Assembly: GCA_902619165.1 (NCBI GenBank)
Contig: CACNDI010000004.1
Location: forward strand, 118,635 to 182,634
Direction of reading: 5' to 3'
DNA length: 64,000 bases
DNA from: an uncultured Alphaproteobacteria bacterium
GTDB taxonomy: Bacteria; Pseudomonadota; Alphaproteobacteria; Rhodobacterales; Rhodobacteraceae
Part shown: in pieces, positions 28,712-36,923 of the stretch
Layout: the number at the start of each line of letters is the position of its first letter
How positions within the stretch are numbered: position 1 is the first letter of the stretch
Notes under the pieces: model-generated
Database searches by the model: none
Told to the model about the DNA's origin: nothing
Seen by the model: only the letters and a program-made list of their open reading frames with translations
Program-made: the position numbers and the translations under genes

Positions 28712-29065
28712 TTGAATAGAGATATTGTAAAAATTTTAGATAAAGGGTTTTCCGATATCTCTGCTGGCGAGGAGATGCTTATCTCATCGCCTGAGAAAAT
28801 TTCAGAGTTTATTTATGCAATACCTAAAGGGGTTTTTTTGAGCATAAAAGAACTTAGGCAAGGCTTGGCAGTAAAGGCAGGTGCTGACAAGACTTGTCCA
28901 GTTACAACTGGAATATTTCTTAGAATGGCAATTGAACAGCATAAAGATGATGTTAATTTTCCTTACTGGAGAGTGGTTGATGAAAAGCATCCATTGGTCA
29001 AAAAGTTAAATCTTGATGGAAGTCAAATTAAAAAGAAGAGAGTTAATGAAGGATTACCGCGATGA
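28712..29065 (+). CDS. MGMT-family (alkyltransferase-like) DNA-binding protein without the active cysteine
   Basis: 117 residues. The pattern IPKGVFLSIKELRQGLA (about 37-53), KTCPVTTGIFLRMA and FPYWRVVD resembles the C-terminal DNA-binding domain of O6-alkylguanine methyltransferases and the small MGMT-family proteins with TPYWR. The reactive PCHR cysteine is replaced (PYWR), so it cannot accept alkyl groups but could flag damaged bases like alkyltransferase-like proteins. Start is TTG at 28712. ATG 28775 would truncate the N-terminus. Confidence 0.65.
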   Translation: MNRDIVKILDKGFSDISAGEEMLISSPEKISEFIYAIPKGVFLSIKELRQGLAVKAGADKTCPVTTGIFLRMAIEQHKDDVNFPYWRVVDEKHPLVKKLNLDGSQIKKKRVNEGLPR

Positions 29066-29162
29066 GAAAAATTCAGCTAACTCCGCAACCTCTTCACTCT
29101 CTGACAGATTATAAGCATTAGTGAGTGACTGTTGGTTTTAAGAAAAATCATATAATTGAATT

Positions 29163-29792
29163 ATGCACTATTTGTTAATTATACATATTCTGGCAGGGAC
29201 GTTGGCTTTAATGGCTGCAGTTTCCGCAGTAGTATCTTCAAAGGGTAAAAAAGTTCACATTATAGCGGGCAGAACATACTTCTGGGGAATGACTATAATT
29301 TTTTTAACAGCCATACCCATGTCTATTGTTAGTGGTAAGGTTTTTTTGTTTCTTATTGCTATATTTTCATTCTACTTAGCTTATGCAGGAATGAGGTTTG
29401 CAAGAAACAGAACAGGAATAGCAAATATATTTGATTGGGTTGCCGTCGGTTTAATGATTTTATCAGGGACGTTAATGTGGTGCTTAGCGATATACTATTT
29501 CATAAACAATAATTCTCAGTACATCACGCTTATTATTTTCGGGTTTATAGCAATTAGTCTGGGGTATACTGACTTTAGAGGTTACAGACATAAAACAGCT
29601 ATCGGTAAGCAAAGAATTGCTAGACATCTAACGAACATGTTAGCGGGTACGATAGCAGTAATCACGGCTGTATTAGTAACAAATATATATATTGAACCAG
29701 TCTTTATATTATGGATACTTCCAACAATAGTAATCACTCCGATAATTTTTTGGTGGAACCGAAAATATACTGTCTCAAACAAAGCTATTTAG
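29163..29792 (+). CDS. DUF2306-like membrane protein
   Basis: 209 residues with about six membrane helices. Conserved-looking points are the N-terminal HYLLIIHILAGTLALMAA, the KGKKVHIIAGRTYFWGM loop and the HKTAIGKQRIARHLTNMLAG segment, with histidines on both sides of the membrane bundle, as in the DUF2306 family of predicted membrane proteins. The function is not known. It stands alone on the plus strand of the island. Confidence 0.75.
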   Translation: MHYLLIIHILAGTLALMAAVSAVVSSKGKKVHIIAGRTYFWGMTIIFLTAIPMSIVSGKVFLFLIAIFSFYLAYAGMRFARNRTGIANIFDWVAVGLMILSGTLMWCLAIYYFINNNSQYITLIIFGFIAISLGYTDFRGYRHKTAIGKQRIARHLTNMLAGTIAVITAVLVTNIYIEPVFILWILPTIVITPIIFWWNRKYTVSNKAI

Positions 29793-30007
29793 GAAAAAGG
29801 CGATTGAAGATAGCAGATATTATTTTTTATCTCATGAAATATGGAGACTTAATCTTTAGGAAGTATTGGGTTTACTCTTATATATTTGGCTTCCTATTAT
29901 TCTTTAATATTGTTTTGATGTTATGGATAGATAACTTTTAAAATATAGTTATATAAATATGTTTCTTATGCGCTTTAATTTAGAAGATAAAGAGAAGTAT
30001 AAAGAAA

Positions 30008-30340
30008 TTATGTTCTTGGTGTAACATCATCCACAAGAACAATACCTCTATTTGCAAACACCTTTACTGCTTGCTCCGCCTTCATATTGCTTTCAATTTC
30101 TTGCCATATTTCTTGACAATCTTTATACGCCTTCTCATTCTTATATTCGAACAGATATCCTATTCTGAATACGCCTTCTTTATTCCAAACCCTAGTAATT
30201 GTGAACCTCAGCATGCCCTTTGCTTGGAGTTTAGGTAAGTACTTTTCTCTCTGCTCCTGCCATCTATATATCCGGATTTCCATATCAGCTTTAGTAGAAA
30301 AATCTGCAGTGGTATAATTCAATAATGTTGATTCTGTCAT
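30008..30340 (-). CDS. Hypothetical protein, probable ABM-fold
   Basis: 110 residues. Strand-helix-strand alternation is visible: MEIRIYRWQ, a helix (REKYLPKLQAKGM), then LRFTITRVW, VFRIGYLFEYKNE, a second helix (KDCQEIWQEIESNMKAEQ) and a final GIVLVDDV strand. This is compatible with a dimeric alpha/beta-barrel domain, for example NIPSNAP-like. No catalytic motif. The assignment is from secondary-structure pattern only. Confidence 0.55.
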   Translation of the reverse strand: MTESTLLNYTTADFSTKADMEIRIYRWQEQREKYLPKLQAKGMLRFTITRVWNKEGVFRIGYLFEYKNEKAYKDCQEIWQEIESNMKAEQAVKVFANRGIVLVDDVTPRT

Positions 30341-30624
30341 AGCAATCGTGAAATTATTTTCCGGACTGATGTTAAGGTTACTTATTTTTTAAGTCAATAT
30401 AGGTGCTATCTTTTATAAGTATTGAGGGTGGAGCATCATGCTCGAGGGGCAATTAGAAACACCTAAAGTTGACTACTATCTTTAAAATTATGCAATCGTG
30501 TATTTGTAAAAAAGCTCTCAAGACATTAATTGGTATATATTAATGCTACAAAAGCTTTGCCACTCAGCCTGGCTAAATATTGAGTTTTGTCTCATGCTAG
30601 AGATAGATAAGCTATCTCTATTTA
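30341..30624. other. Intergenic stretch with a hairpin
   Basis: No coding frame was recognised. A perfect 9-bp inverted repeat (TAGAGATAG / CTATCTCTA, loop ATAAG) at 30598-30620 lies just after the stop of the small minus-strand frame and may end its transcript, although no T-run follows on that strand. Confidence 0.4.
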
Positions 30625-30813
30625 TTAACTGTAGTCTCTTTTTCCATCTACTCTGACACGCTGATACAACGTCTCAGGTAGGTTATAGGCCTGGTAGATA
30701 TTGTTAGAGATTGATGTTCTGTTTTGGTAAACAGTCTTCACAATCCACTTAGCTCCTTTGAAACCAAGATATCCCGACATGCCGAGAAACATTAAACTTG
30801 TCATTACACACAT
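30625..30813 (-). CDS. Possible small membrane protein
   Basis: 62 codons with one hydrophobic segment (MTSLMFLGMSGYLGFKGAKW) and a basic tail. There is no convincing ribosome site before ATG 30813, but a hairpin directly follows the stop. It could be a real small gene or a chance frame. The family is unknown. Confidence 0.3.
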   Translation of the reverse strand: MCVMTSLMFLGMSGYLGFKGAKWIVKTVYQNRTSISNNIYQAYNLPETLYQRVRVDGKRDYS

Positions 30814-31001
30814 ACTGTAGAGATAGCATTATTTTGTAATTTATCAAATGCGACATTTTGAACTACCAGGAGATACCAAAAAAACGAAGTTTTACCCAAA
30901 TAGTGCATTTTTATTCCAAAAGTTGGATGTTATTACTTTTCAAGGCGTTGAAAGCAACAAACAATGGTTACTGTGGTTGTATTAAAATCAAGGAGATATA
31001 C

Positions 31002-31316
31002 ATGAGTGTAGCAAGAATAAATATGGTCGATTGGCGTTCTGAGGAATTATTTGTTGAAAAGACAAAAAACACAGCGTCAACAATGCGTCAATCTTTTCCA
31101 AATGCTGAGATAATGCTGCGCATTAAAACTACTCCCACATCGGTGGTGGCTATATCTGTCTATCCCAGTCAAGACAAAGCCGATGAGGCAAGAGCGGAGT
31201 TAGACAAAAGAATGGCAGACTATGGGGATGCCGTCAAAAACCATTGGTTTTTAGAAGGGGAGGTGATATCTGCTCATATAAATGAGGAGTGGGTGAAGAA
31301 TAGTATTAAAAGATAA
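31002..31316 (+). CDS. Hypothetical protein, probable ABM-fold
   Basis: 104 residues from ATG 31002, which has one of the best ribosome sites in the island (AAGGAGATATAC). The longer upstream frame is ignored for that reason. Pattern: strand ARINMVDW, helix (ELFVEKTKNTASTMRQSF), strands AEIMLRIKT and TSVVAISVYPSQ, helix (KADEARAELDKRMADYG), strand KNHWFLEGEVISAH. This is typical of antibiotic-biosynthesis-monooxygenase-like dimeric barrels. The function is unknown. Confidence 0.65.
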   Translation: MSVARINMVDWRSEELFVEKTKNTASTMRQSFPNAEIMLRIKTTPTSVVAISVYPSQDKADEARAELDKRMADYGDAVKNHWFLEGEVISAHINEEWVKNSIKR

Positions 31317-31525
31317 CTGGTGTTTGTTACTATAAAAATAAAAGACTATCATCCAATTACACTTTTCTGCTGGATGCTCCAAGAACATGAATATGACTTC
31401 CTTTTGCTTTCTTCAGTGCAGGTAGGGGAAAATAAGTTGAATATTTTTAAAGAATTAGTTGTTTAACGAAGGTTATTGTAATACTCATTCAGGTGAGTTC
31501 AGTTTTTTTCCTTATTTAGAGATTA

Positions 31526-31544
31526 GAGGAAATTTATTTTCCTC
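31526..31544 (+). promoter_or_regulatory. Hairpin in the leader of the cold-shock gene
   Basis: GAGGAA and TTCCTC flank an AT-rich loop about 30 bp before the cold-shock protein start. Cold-shock genes often carry structured leaders that respond to temperature. Here that role is inference from position only. Confidence 0.35.
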
Positions 31545-31575
31545 AAACAATTTAAATACAATAAGGATAGAAATT

Positions 31576-31782
31576 ATGACAAACGGAATAGTAAAATGGT
31601 TCAATACAAACAAGGGATATGGTTTCATACAACCCGACAACGGTAATAAGGATGTCTTTGTACATATAAGCGCCGTCGAAAAGTCTGGATTGAAAACCCT
31701 TCTAGAAAATCAAAAAGTTTCTTTTGAAATAAACCAGGATAAGGGTCGGTCATCTGCTGCTAACATAAAAGTTATTGGTTGA
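31576..31782 (+). CDS. Cold-shock protein (CspA family)
   Basis: 68-residue single cold-shock domain from ATG 31576, preceded by AAGGATAG. It starts [20 protein letters not shown], containing RNP1-like KGYGFIQP, followed by the RNP2-like DVFVHISAV. It binds single-stranded nucleic acids, probably as an RNA chaperone. The upstream in-frame extension to 31459 is ignored because the family always begins at this Met. Cold-shock genes are common island or phage cargo. Confidence 0.93.
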   Translation: MTNGIVKWFNTNKGYGFIQPDNGNKDVFVHISAVEKSGLKTLLENQKVSFEINQDKGRSSAANIKVIG

Positions 31783-31953
31783 TGAAAAAAGTAACTTCTT
31801 AAAAATCCTTCTTTTGCACACCAGATAAACGTTTTACCTCTTCCCTTGTGTCCTAGGCGTGGGAGAGATAACTGAATGATAACAAAAATAGTTCAGTTTA
31901 AATACGAATTGTATTAGAGTTTTATATGATACAAAAAAAAGAGGGGGAATATT

Positions 31954-32406
31954 ATGACAGAGGAAATAGTGAGAACAGGAGGATGTCTTTGTGGGAAAAG
32001 TCGTTACCAAACGAAGGGAGACTCTCCGAGAGCAATTATGTGTCATTGCCGATATTGTCAAACATACACGGGAAGCGCTTTTGGAACGCAAGTCTGGTTT
32101 CCAGAAGATAAGGTCACCTTAACCTCTGGAGAATTATCGATATATGAAAATAATACTGAATCTGGGAATGTGGTTACGTTAAATTTTTGTAAAAATTGTG
32201 GTTCTACTATCTTTTTGAGGCTTAATGTTTTCCAAGGTATGGTTGCTATTCCTGGAGGAAGCTTTGACCCTCCAACATTTTGGTTTGAACCACAAGTTGA
32301 AAATTTTTGTCGTACAAAGGCACCATTTATTCAAACTTCTACTGCTGAAAAGCACGATACACATCCTATGTATGACCCGAAAACGCCGGACAATCACCCA
32401 GTTTAA
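31954..32406 (+). CDS. GFA family (CENP-V/GFA domain) zinc protein
   Basis: 150 residues with the glutathione-dependent formaldehyde-activating fold. The zinc cysteines are in TGGCLCGKSRYQ, MCHCRYCQTYTGSAFG and NFCKNCGSTIF, all intact. The ATG at 31954 follows GAGGGGGAA. Family members are widespread and mostly of unknown substrate. The name does not prove formaldehyde metabolism. Confidence 0.9.
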   Translation: MTEEIVRTGGCLCGKSRYQTKGDSPRAIMCHCRYCQTYTGSAFGTQVWFPEDKVTLTSGELSIYENNTESGNVVTLNFCKNCGSTIFLRLNVFQGMVAIPGGSFDPPTFWFEPQVENFCRTKAPFIQTSTAEKHDTHPMYDPKTPDNHPV

Positions 32407-32487
32407 TAATTTGTTACATGAGGTAAATTAAATACTTAGCCCCCCTTGGGCTTCTCCAAGACTAAAAAATTAAGAAGGAATTTTGAA

Positions 32488-32934
32488 ATGAAAACAAAAA
32501 TACCACCACCAATTATAGCACTTGTAATGATAGCCATAATTTATTTATCTTCCCTAATTATTGAACCTATTACTTTTGGTTATCAAACATTAATAAGTAT
32601 CTTAGTTGTTGTTATTGGATTGGCATGCGCCATACCTTCTTTTCGGTTGTTTGCAAAACATAAAACAACGATTAGTCCTTTCACCCCTTCAGAAACTACT
32701 GCACTTGTAACGGACGGCATGTATCGTTATTCAAGAAATCCCATGTACTTAGGGCTTGTCTTATTAACTATTGCTGCAACAATTTTTTTCGGAACTTGGT
32801 TAGGAGTTGTAATCGTTGTAGCATTTATTTTTCTCCTTAATTTTTTGCAAATTTTACCGGAGGAGGAAGCTCTTTTAGATATTTTTGGCGAGGAATATGT
32901 TGAATATCAAAAAAAGGTAAGAAGGTGGATTTAA
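32488..32934 (+). CDS. Isoprenylcysteine carboxyl methyltransferase-like membrane protein
   Basis: 148 residues from ATG 32488, preceded by AAGGAATTTTG. It has three or four membrane helices, then the signature LVTDGMYRYSRNPMYLGLVLL and, near the end, EEEALLDIFGEEYVEYQKKVRRW, which is typical of the ICMT/PEMT-like SAM-dependent methyltransferase family found in many bacteria. The substrate is unknown. Confidence 0.85.
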   Translation: MKTKIPPPIIALVMIAIIYLSSLIIEPITFGYQTLISILVVVIGLACAIPSFRLFAKHKTTISPFTPSETTALVTDGMYRYSRNPMYLGLVLLTIAATIFFGTWLGVVIVVAFIFLLNFLQILPEEEALLDIFGEEYVEYQKKVRRWI

Positions 32935-32975
32935 TAAATACTTATAAGGATACGCTATAACTATGAAAATATAGA

Positions 32976-33269
32976 ATGGTGAAGGGTTATTTATTAGGTC
33001 AAATCACTATTAGTGATAAAAGCCAATATAAATTATATGACTCAAAAATTGGAAATATTATCGAGGAGTTTGGAGGAAAATACCTAGTAAAAGGTGGATT
33101 GCGGATTGTTAAAGAAGGTAATCCTTCATTTCAAAGAGACGTCTTAGTTGAATTCAAAGATATCAAAACTGCTCAACGTTTTTTCTCATCACAGCAATTT
33201 AAAGAAATCAGTAAATTTAGAAAGGCTGGCTCGAGTGGCTTTCTAATTTTAGTGAATGGCGAAGATTAA
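32976..33269 (+). CDS. DUF1330 family protein (ABM-like fold)
   Basis: 97 residues. The family pattern is seen in KGYLLGQITISDKSQYKLYD, GGKYLVKGG and the FQRDVLVEFKDIKTAQRFFS segment. DUF1330 proteins have the dimeric alpha/beta-barrel fold. The function is unknown. It follows the methyltransferase-like gene by 41 bp on the same strand. Confidence 0.8.
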   Translation: MVKGYLLGQITISDKSQYKLYDSKIGNIIEEFGGKYLVKGGLRIVKEGNPSFQRDVLVEFKDIKTAQRFFSSQQFKEISKFRKAGSSGFLILVNGED

Positions 33270-33380
33270 TCTGTAGATAAGAAACCATGTTTGATTAATA
33301 AATGACATCTATCATCTCTATCTGTTACAAAATCGAAATATATTCTACCTAGATGTTATTTTTCTAATTTCTGCTAAGAA

Positions 33381-33412
33381 GGGAGGCCCCCTTGAAAGAA
33401 AGTGGACCTCCC
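33381..33412 (-). terminator. Hairpin terminator after the two-domain ABM gene
   Basis: GGGAGGCCC and GGACCTCCC form a 9-bp stem with one mismatch, 13 bp past the stop of the minus-strand gene at 33425. The following bases on the minus strand start TTCTT, so it is only a moderate terminator. Confidence 0.55.
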
Positions 33413-33424
33413 GATTAAAATTGT

Positions 33425-34045
33425 TTAAGCAGGAATAGACATCCAAGCTCGATAAAGTTCCCCGAGAGCAGCGCCCTTTCTCACCATGGCTTGATATTCT
33501 TCTGACATGCCCATTTCATCTATAGCTTTACCGGCATGGTTCATTGACTCGGCGCCATACCCTATTACCATTGAGCTCATTGGTTCACCGGTTACAGGGG
33601 CTAGCAATACTGGCTTGATATCAACCTTATTACACATTTCCTCTACTTCAGGGAACAGTTCCATGGCTTCAGGCATCTTATCTCTTTTTATTAAATACCA
33701 TCTCCACATAAAAAATCTATGAGTGGCATGCATACCTCCTGCAATGGTCCTTATAAGGTTCAGAGGTACTACAATATCGCTGGTTGGGTTATCATCTAAT
33801 CTCATTTGTACTTTAGCCCACCAGTCACTTGAAAAAACTTTTTCAAAGTTATCCATTGAGCTCGTAAAGGATTCATGAAATGAAGAGAAGGTAAGACATC
33901 CTGCATCCGGGCCTAGCATATCTCGTGATATTCTTGCGGTCATGCCCATCTTATCAAATTCCGATGCAACATCTTTCATATTTTGTAATACTAGATTTGC
34001 TTTTCCAGCGTGTGGTCTAAATTTTGACATAGCAATAACAGTCAT
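33425..34045 (-). CDS. Hypothetical protein with two tandem ABM-like domains
   Basis: 206 residues, apparently a duplicated dimeric alpha/beta-barrel unit. The first half runs from MTVIAMSKFRPHAGKANLVL through GCLTFSSFHES and the helix around FEKVFSSDWWAKVQ. The second runs from HRFFMWRWYLIKRDKMPEAMEL through PMSSMVIGYGAES and the helix SEEYQAMVRKGAALG. A good AAGGAGAT site precedes the ATG. It is the last gene before the right attachment repeat. The function is unknown. Confidence 0.65.
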   Translation of the reverse strand: MTVIAMSKFRPHAGKANLVLQNMKDVASEFDKMGMTARISRDMLGPDAGCLTFSSFHESFTSSMDNFEKVFSSDWWAKVQMRLDDNPTSDIVVPLNLIRTIAGGMHATHRFFMWRWYLIKRDKMPEAMELFPEVEEMCNKVDIKPVLLAPVTGEPMSSMVIGYGAESMNHAGKAIDEMGMSEEYQAMVRKGAALGELYRAWMSIPA

Positions 34046-34241
34046 AATATATCTCCTTAAGGTTCATTATATGAACTATTAAATAATAAATATTTTGTAT
34101 GTAAAAGAAAAATCTTTAAAACTGTATTAGAAAAGTGTTGCAAATACCCTCACGAGATAGGGGTAGACCAAATTGTTTTCATTTAAGAAGTTCTGTGTGA
34201 TAGGGTTATACATTTGTTGTCGAGTAAATAGCTATGTTTTT

Positions 34242-34311
34242 ATGGTAGACGCAGCGGACTCAAAATCCGCCGGTAGTGATAACGTGAGAGTTCGAGTCTC
34301 TCCCTGGGCAC
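34242..34311 (+). repeat. Right attachment repeat (attR), partial tRNA-Leu
   Basis: 69 bp matching the 3' part of the tRNA-Leu at 23415-23483 with three substitutions, in the same orientation. It lacks the first 14 bases of the tRNA, so it is not a functional gene. It marks the outer end of the island. Confidence 0.88.
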
Positions 34312-35078
34312 TTTTTGAATGAAACACTATCGTTTAAGAAAAAAGCTATCAGTGCTCATTAAAATTTTTACTAAAGAAGTTAAAAACTCGCTTTTATCGT
34401 CGTTTTTTGAAAGTTATATTCAGAGAACAAACTAGAGTAGGCGAGATCAAATCATTCTATTGGTCTGTTTCCTTCCGCGGTAATATACCCAGTAAAATCT
34501 TTGTCCCTCGGAATTTTGTGATTACTAAGAACAAAGGACCTTATATTTGCACCTCTGAAATGTCATTTTGACTTAGTAATAGAGAGAAGAGAAAAATGAA
34601 GGAGCCCTGACTAATATTAAAAGGTAGCCAGAAACAGTATATTGGATAGTTTTATAATTTGTTTTAACTTGTTCTTGCAAGTCAGTGAGAAAGGGAAAAA
34701 CTATGATTTAAATAAGTAATATATGTTCCCATTAAGAGAGAGCGTTTAAAGATGAGGTTTTGCTTTAGTCTTAAAAATAGGTTTAGGCTACTGTAGATCG
34801 CAAAACACCCATCATCGTTGTAAATTCATATAAAGATTTTGGTTTAGTTTCAAGAGGTCTTAAAATCTTTACTACATAAAAATACCTACGAAAGCTTATG
34901 GATGGATCCTATCCACCTTGGCGACTATTATATTTGGCATGGGTAGCTAAAATTTTTGACAAAAAGAGAATTTAATATTTTGTTTAATGAATTTTGTGAT
35001 TAAGCATATAGAGCAGCTTTAAGTTTTTTAATAAATAAAATAGTCTATAAATTATACGAGATAGAGAAGGAAAAAAAA
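34312..35078. other. 767 bp without a recognisable gene beyond the island
   Basis: AT-rich, with no open frame of useful length on either strand that looks coding. It lies between the right attachment repeat and the rhodanese gene. It may be debris of an older integration at the same tRNA, or of the former tRNA-downstream gene. No repeat copy or RNA gene was recognised. Confidence 0.5.
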
Positions 35079-35453
35079 ATGAAAACGTCTAGTGAATATT
35101 TGAAAGAAGCGAATGCTTTAGTTGAAAAAATTGATGTTGAGATGGGGATTGACCGCCATAAATCGGGGGAAGCGATTTTCATTGATGTTCGAGACAGTGC
35201 CGATATTGCGTCCACTGGAACGATAAAAGGTTCGTTACAAATTCCACGTGGGTTTATTGAGTTTGCGGCCGATGAATCGACGCCATTTTACATTAAAGCG
35301 CTATCCAAAGATCAAGAGATTATTTTAGTGTGTGGTGCTGGTGGTATGGCTGCACTAACTGGAAAAACCATGATTGAAATGGGTTACAAGAATGTAAAAA
35401 ACGTTGGAGGGATCGGAGACTGGATAAAAGCTGAAGGCCCTATTGAGAAATAA
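35079..35453 (+). CDS. Rhodanese-like sulfurtransferase
   Basis: 124-residue single rhodanese domain. The N-terminal helix is followed by AIFIDVRDSADIASTGTIKGS, IPRGFIEF and the active-site loop LVCGAGGMAALTGKTM with the catalytic Cys, then GYKNVKNVGGIGDWIKAEGP. GAGAAGGAAA precedes the ATG. It may move sulfane sulfur. It lies about 10 kb from the Sox genes, so a link to them is only a guess. Confidence 0.9.
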   Translation: MKTSSEYLKEANALVEKIDVEMGIDRHKSGEAIFIDVRDSADIASTGTIKGSLQIPRGFIEFAADESTPFYIKALSKDQEIILVCGAGGMAALTGKTMIEMGYKNVKNVGGIGDWIKAEGPIEK

Positions 35454-35510
35454 TCTTTTAACTTTTTGATTGAAGTTCAAATGAGTAGGTATAGAGTAGC
35501 AATTTAACTT

Positions 35511-35525
35511 TTTCCCTTCGGGAAA
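35511..35525 (+). terminator. Short hairpin downstream of the rhodanese gene
   Basis: TTTCCC / GGGAAA with a 3-base loop, about 60 bp past the stop. There is no strong T-run after it, so it is a weak terminator candidate. Confidence 0.3.
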
Positions 35526-35551
35526 CTTCTATGAAGGACCTTACTTATTAA

Positions 35552-36457
35552 ATGAGTATAGATAGTTATTCAATAGCTTTTTTAGGTTTAGGAGAAGCCG
35601 CATCTTTAATTGTCTCGGGATGGGGAAACCTTCGAAATTGTCAAATAAAAGCCTACGATATTAAATTGCATTCAAATGAAACTAAGGAAGAGATAATCAC
35701 TAGGGCAAAGGAACTAAATATCCGTATAAAACTGTCCTTACAAGAACTTGTTAAAGATTCTGATCTAATTTTTTCCACAGTTACTGCTGATCAAGCTTTA
35801 AAAGTGGCAAGAGAATCGTGCCAATTTATAAAAGATGGGGCGTATTTTTTTGATCTCAATTCCTGTGCGCCCTCTTCGAAAATAAGTGCATGTAAAAGTA
35901 TTGAGAAAAATGGAGGAAGGTATGTAGACGTTGCAGTTATGGCACCTGTATATGCAAAAAAAAACCTCGTTCCTCTCATAATCTCTGGAGATAAAGCATT
36001 TCAAGCACACGCTATATTAGAAAAACTTCCAATGGATGTAAAAATTATTGAGGGGCCTGTTGGTAGGGCATCTACTATAAAAATGGTTCGTTCTATAATG
36101 GTTAAGGGGTTAGAGGCTCTTACCGCCGAGTGTGCTCTCGCTGCAGTCGAAGCAGATGTCTTAGATGAGGTATTCAATTCATTATCGGCTGAGCATCCCT
36201 ACTTTGATATTATGAAGAATTCTATTTACAATTTCGAAAGAAGCATTTCTCATGGCAAGCGTCGATCAGAAGAGCTCAAAGAAGTGTCAAAAATGCTTGA
36301 AGACTTGAGGCTTGCAAATCATATGTCAAAGGCAACTGCCATTTGGCAGAACAATATTGGTTCATTAGAAAAGACAAATTCAATGTTGGAAATAAAAGAA
36401 AATTTTGTTTCTTTTGCTAAACAGTTATCCGCTGAGCTCAGAGACATAAATGAGTAA
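35552..36457 (+). CDS. NAD(P)-binding 6-phosphogluconate-dehydrogenase-like protein, DUF1932 C-terminus
   Basis: 301 residues. The Rossmann motif AFLGLGEAASLIVSGW (about 9-24) opens a 6PGDH-type NAD-binding domain with DLNSCAPSSK and the VAVMAPV stretch. The second half, with KMVRSIMVKGLEALTAECALAA (conserved Lys in K-M-x-R-S), fits DUF1932. Such genes recur beside protocatechuate 4,5-cleavage genes, but no step of that pathway is assigned to them. It is 73 bp upstream of ligA and the likely first gene of the operon. Confidence 0.8.
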   Translation: MSIDSYSIAFLGLGEAASLIVSGWGNLRNCQIKAYDIKLHSNETKEEIITRAKELNIRIKLSLQELVKDSDLIFSTVTADQALKVARESCQFIKDGAYFFDLNSCAPSSKISACKSIEKNGGRYVDVAVMAPVYAKKNLVPLIISGDKAFQAHAILEKLPMDVKIIEGPVGRASTIKMVRSIMVKGLEALTAECALAAVEADVLDEVFNSLSAEHPYFDIMKNSIYNFERSISHGKRRSEELKEVSKMLEDLRLANHMSKATAIWQNNIGSLEKTNSMLEIKENFVSFAKQLSAELRDINE

Positions 36458-36530
36458 TAATATTTTTAGATCTTTTCAAAATTTTTATTTAGAATTAGAA
36501 GGAACTAGTTAATAAGGATCTCTTTTGTAA

Positions 36531-36923
36531 ATGACTAAGAAAGAATATGATAGTATCCCCGGCACCATTGTCTTTGATGCAAGTAAATCACGAGAGGGGT
36601 ACCATTTAAACCAATTTTGTATATCACTCAGGTTGCAGAAAAATAGAGACGCCTTCAATAAAAATGAAGAGGCTTATCTTGACGCCTTCCCCATGTCTAA
36701 GGAACAACGGGAAGCTGTTTTGAAAAGAAAGTGGAACCTATTGTTGGAATTGGGAGGTAATATTTATTATACCTCAAAATTAGCGGCTAATGATGGGATT
36801 AATTTCCAAAATCTTGCGGGACTAATGACTGGTATGGGTGTAGATTCCTATCGCGAGATGATGCTTAAAGGAGGACGTTCTATAGAAGGCAACAGAGATA
36901 AGTCTGAGTGGGGAGAAGATTAA
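36531..36923 (+). CDS. ligA: Protocatechuate 4,5-dioxygenase, alpha subunit
   Basis: Small subunit (130 residues) of the extradiol dioxygenase LigAB. The family pattern GYHLNQFCISLRLQKNRDAF (about 24-43), then KEQREAVLKRKWNLLLELGGNIYY and LAGLMTGMG, is clear. Its stop TAA overlaps the ATG of the beta subunit (TAATG), so the subunits are made together. Confidence 0.94.
   Translation: MTKKEYDSIPGTIVFDASKSREGYHLNQFCISLRLQKNRDAFNKNEEAYLDAFPMSKEQREAVLKRKWNLLLELGGNIYYTSKLAANDGINFQNLAGLMTGMGVDSYREMMLKGGRSIEGNRDKSEWGED

Larger units (their letters stand above)
23487..34311. mobile_element. Genomic island integrated at tRNA-Leu, about 10.8 kb
   Basis: The stretch from the 3' end of the intact tRNA-Leu to a 69-bp partial copy of the same tRNA (3 mismatches, same orientation) has the layout of a site-specific integration. 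A remnant of an integrase N-terminus lies just inside the left edge. The content differs from both flanks: small genes of mixed strand, looser spacing, and a private repeat family in four copies. No intact integrase, relaxase, transposase or phage structural gene was found, so the element looks immobile now. Confidence 0.8.

Noticed and set aside
29711..29941. A small membrane protein overlapping the end of the DUF2306-like gene
   Set aside because: The first 27 codons are inside the upstream gene in another frame. Only a 36-codon piece from 29834 could be real, and it has no ribosome site.
34242..34311. A second tRNA-Leu gene
   Set aside because: It lacks the first 14 bases, so acceptor and D-arm cannot form, and the CCA is replaced. 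It is an attachment-site copy.
35079..35453. The rhodanese as part of the Sox system
   Set aside because: It is separated by 10 kb and two unrelated operons. Rhodanese domains are common, so the link is not supported.
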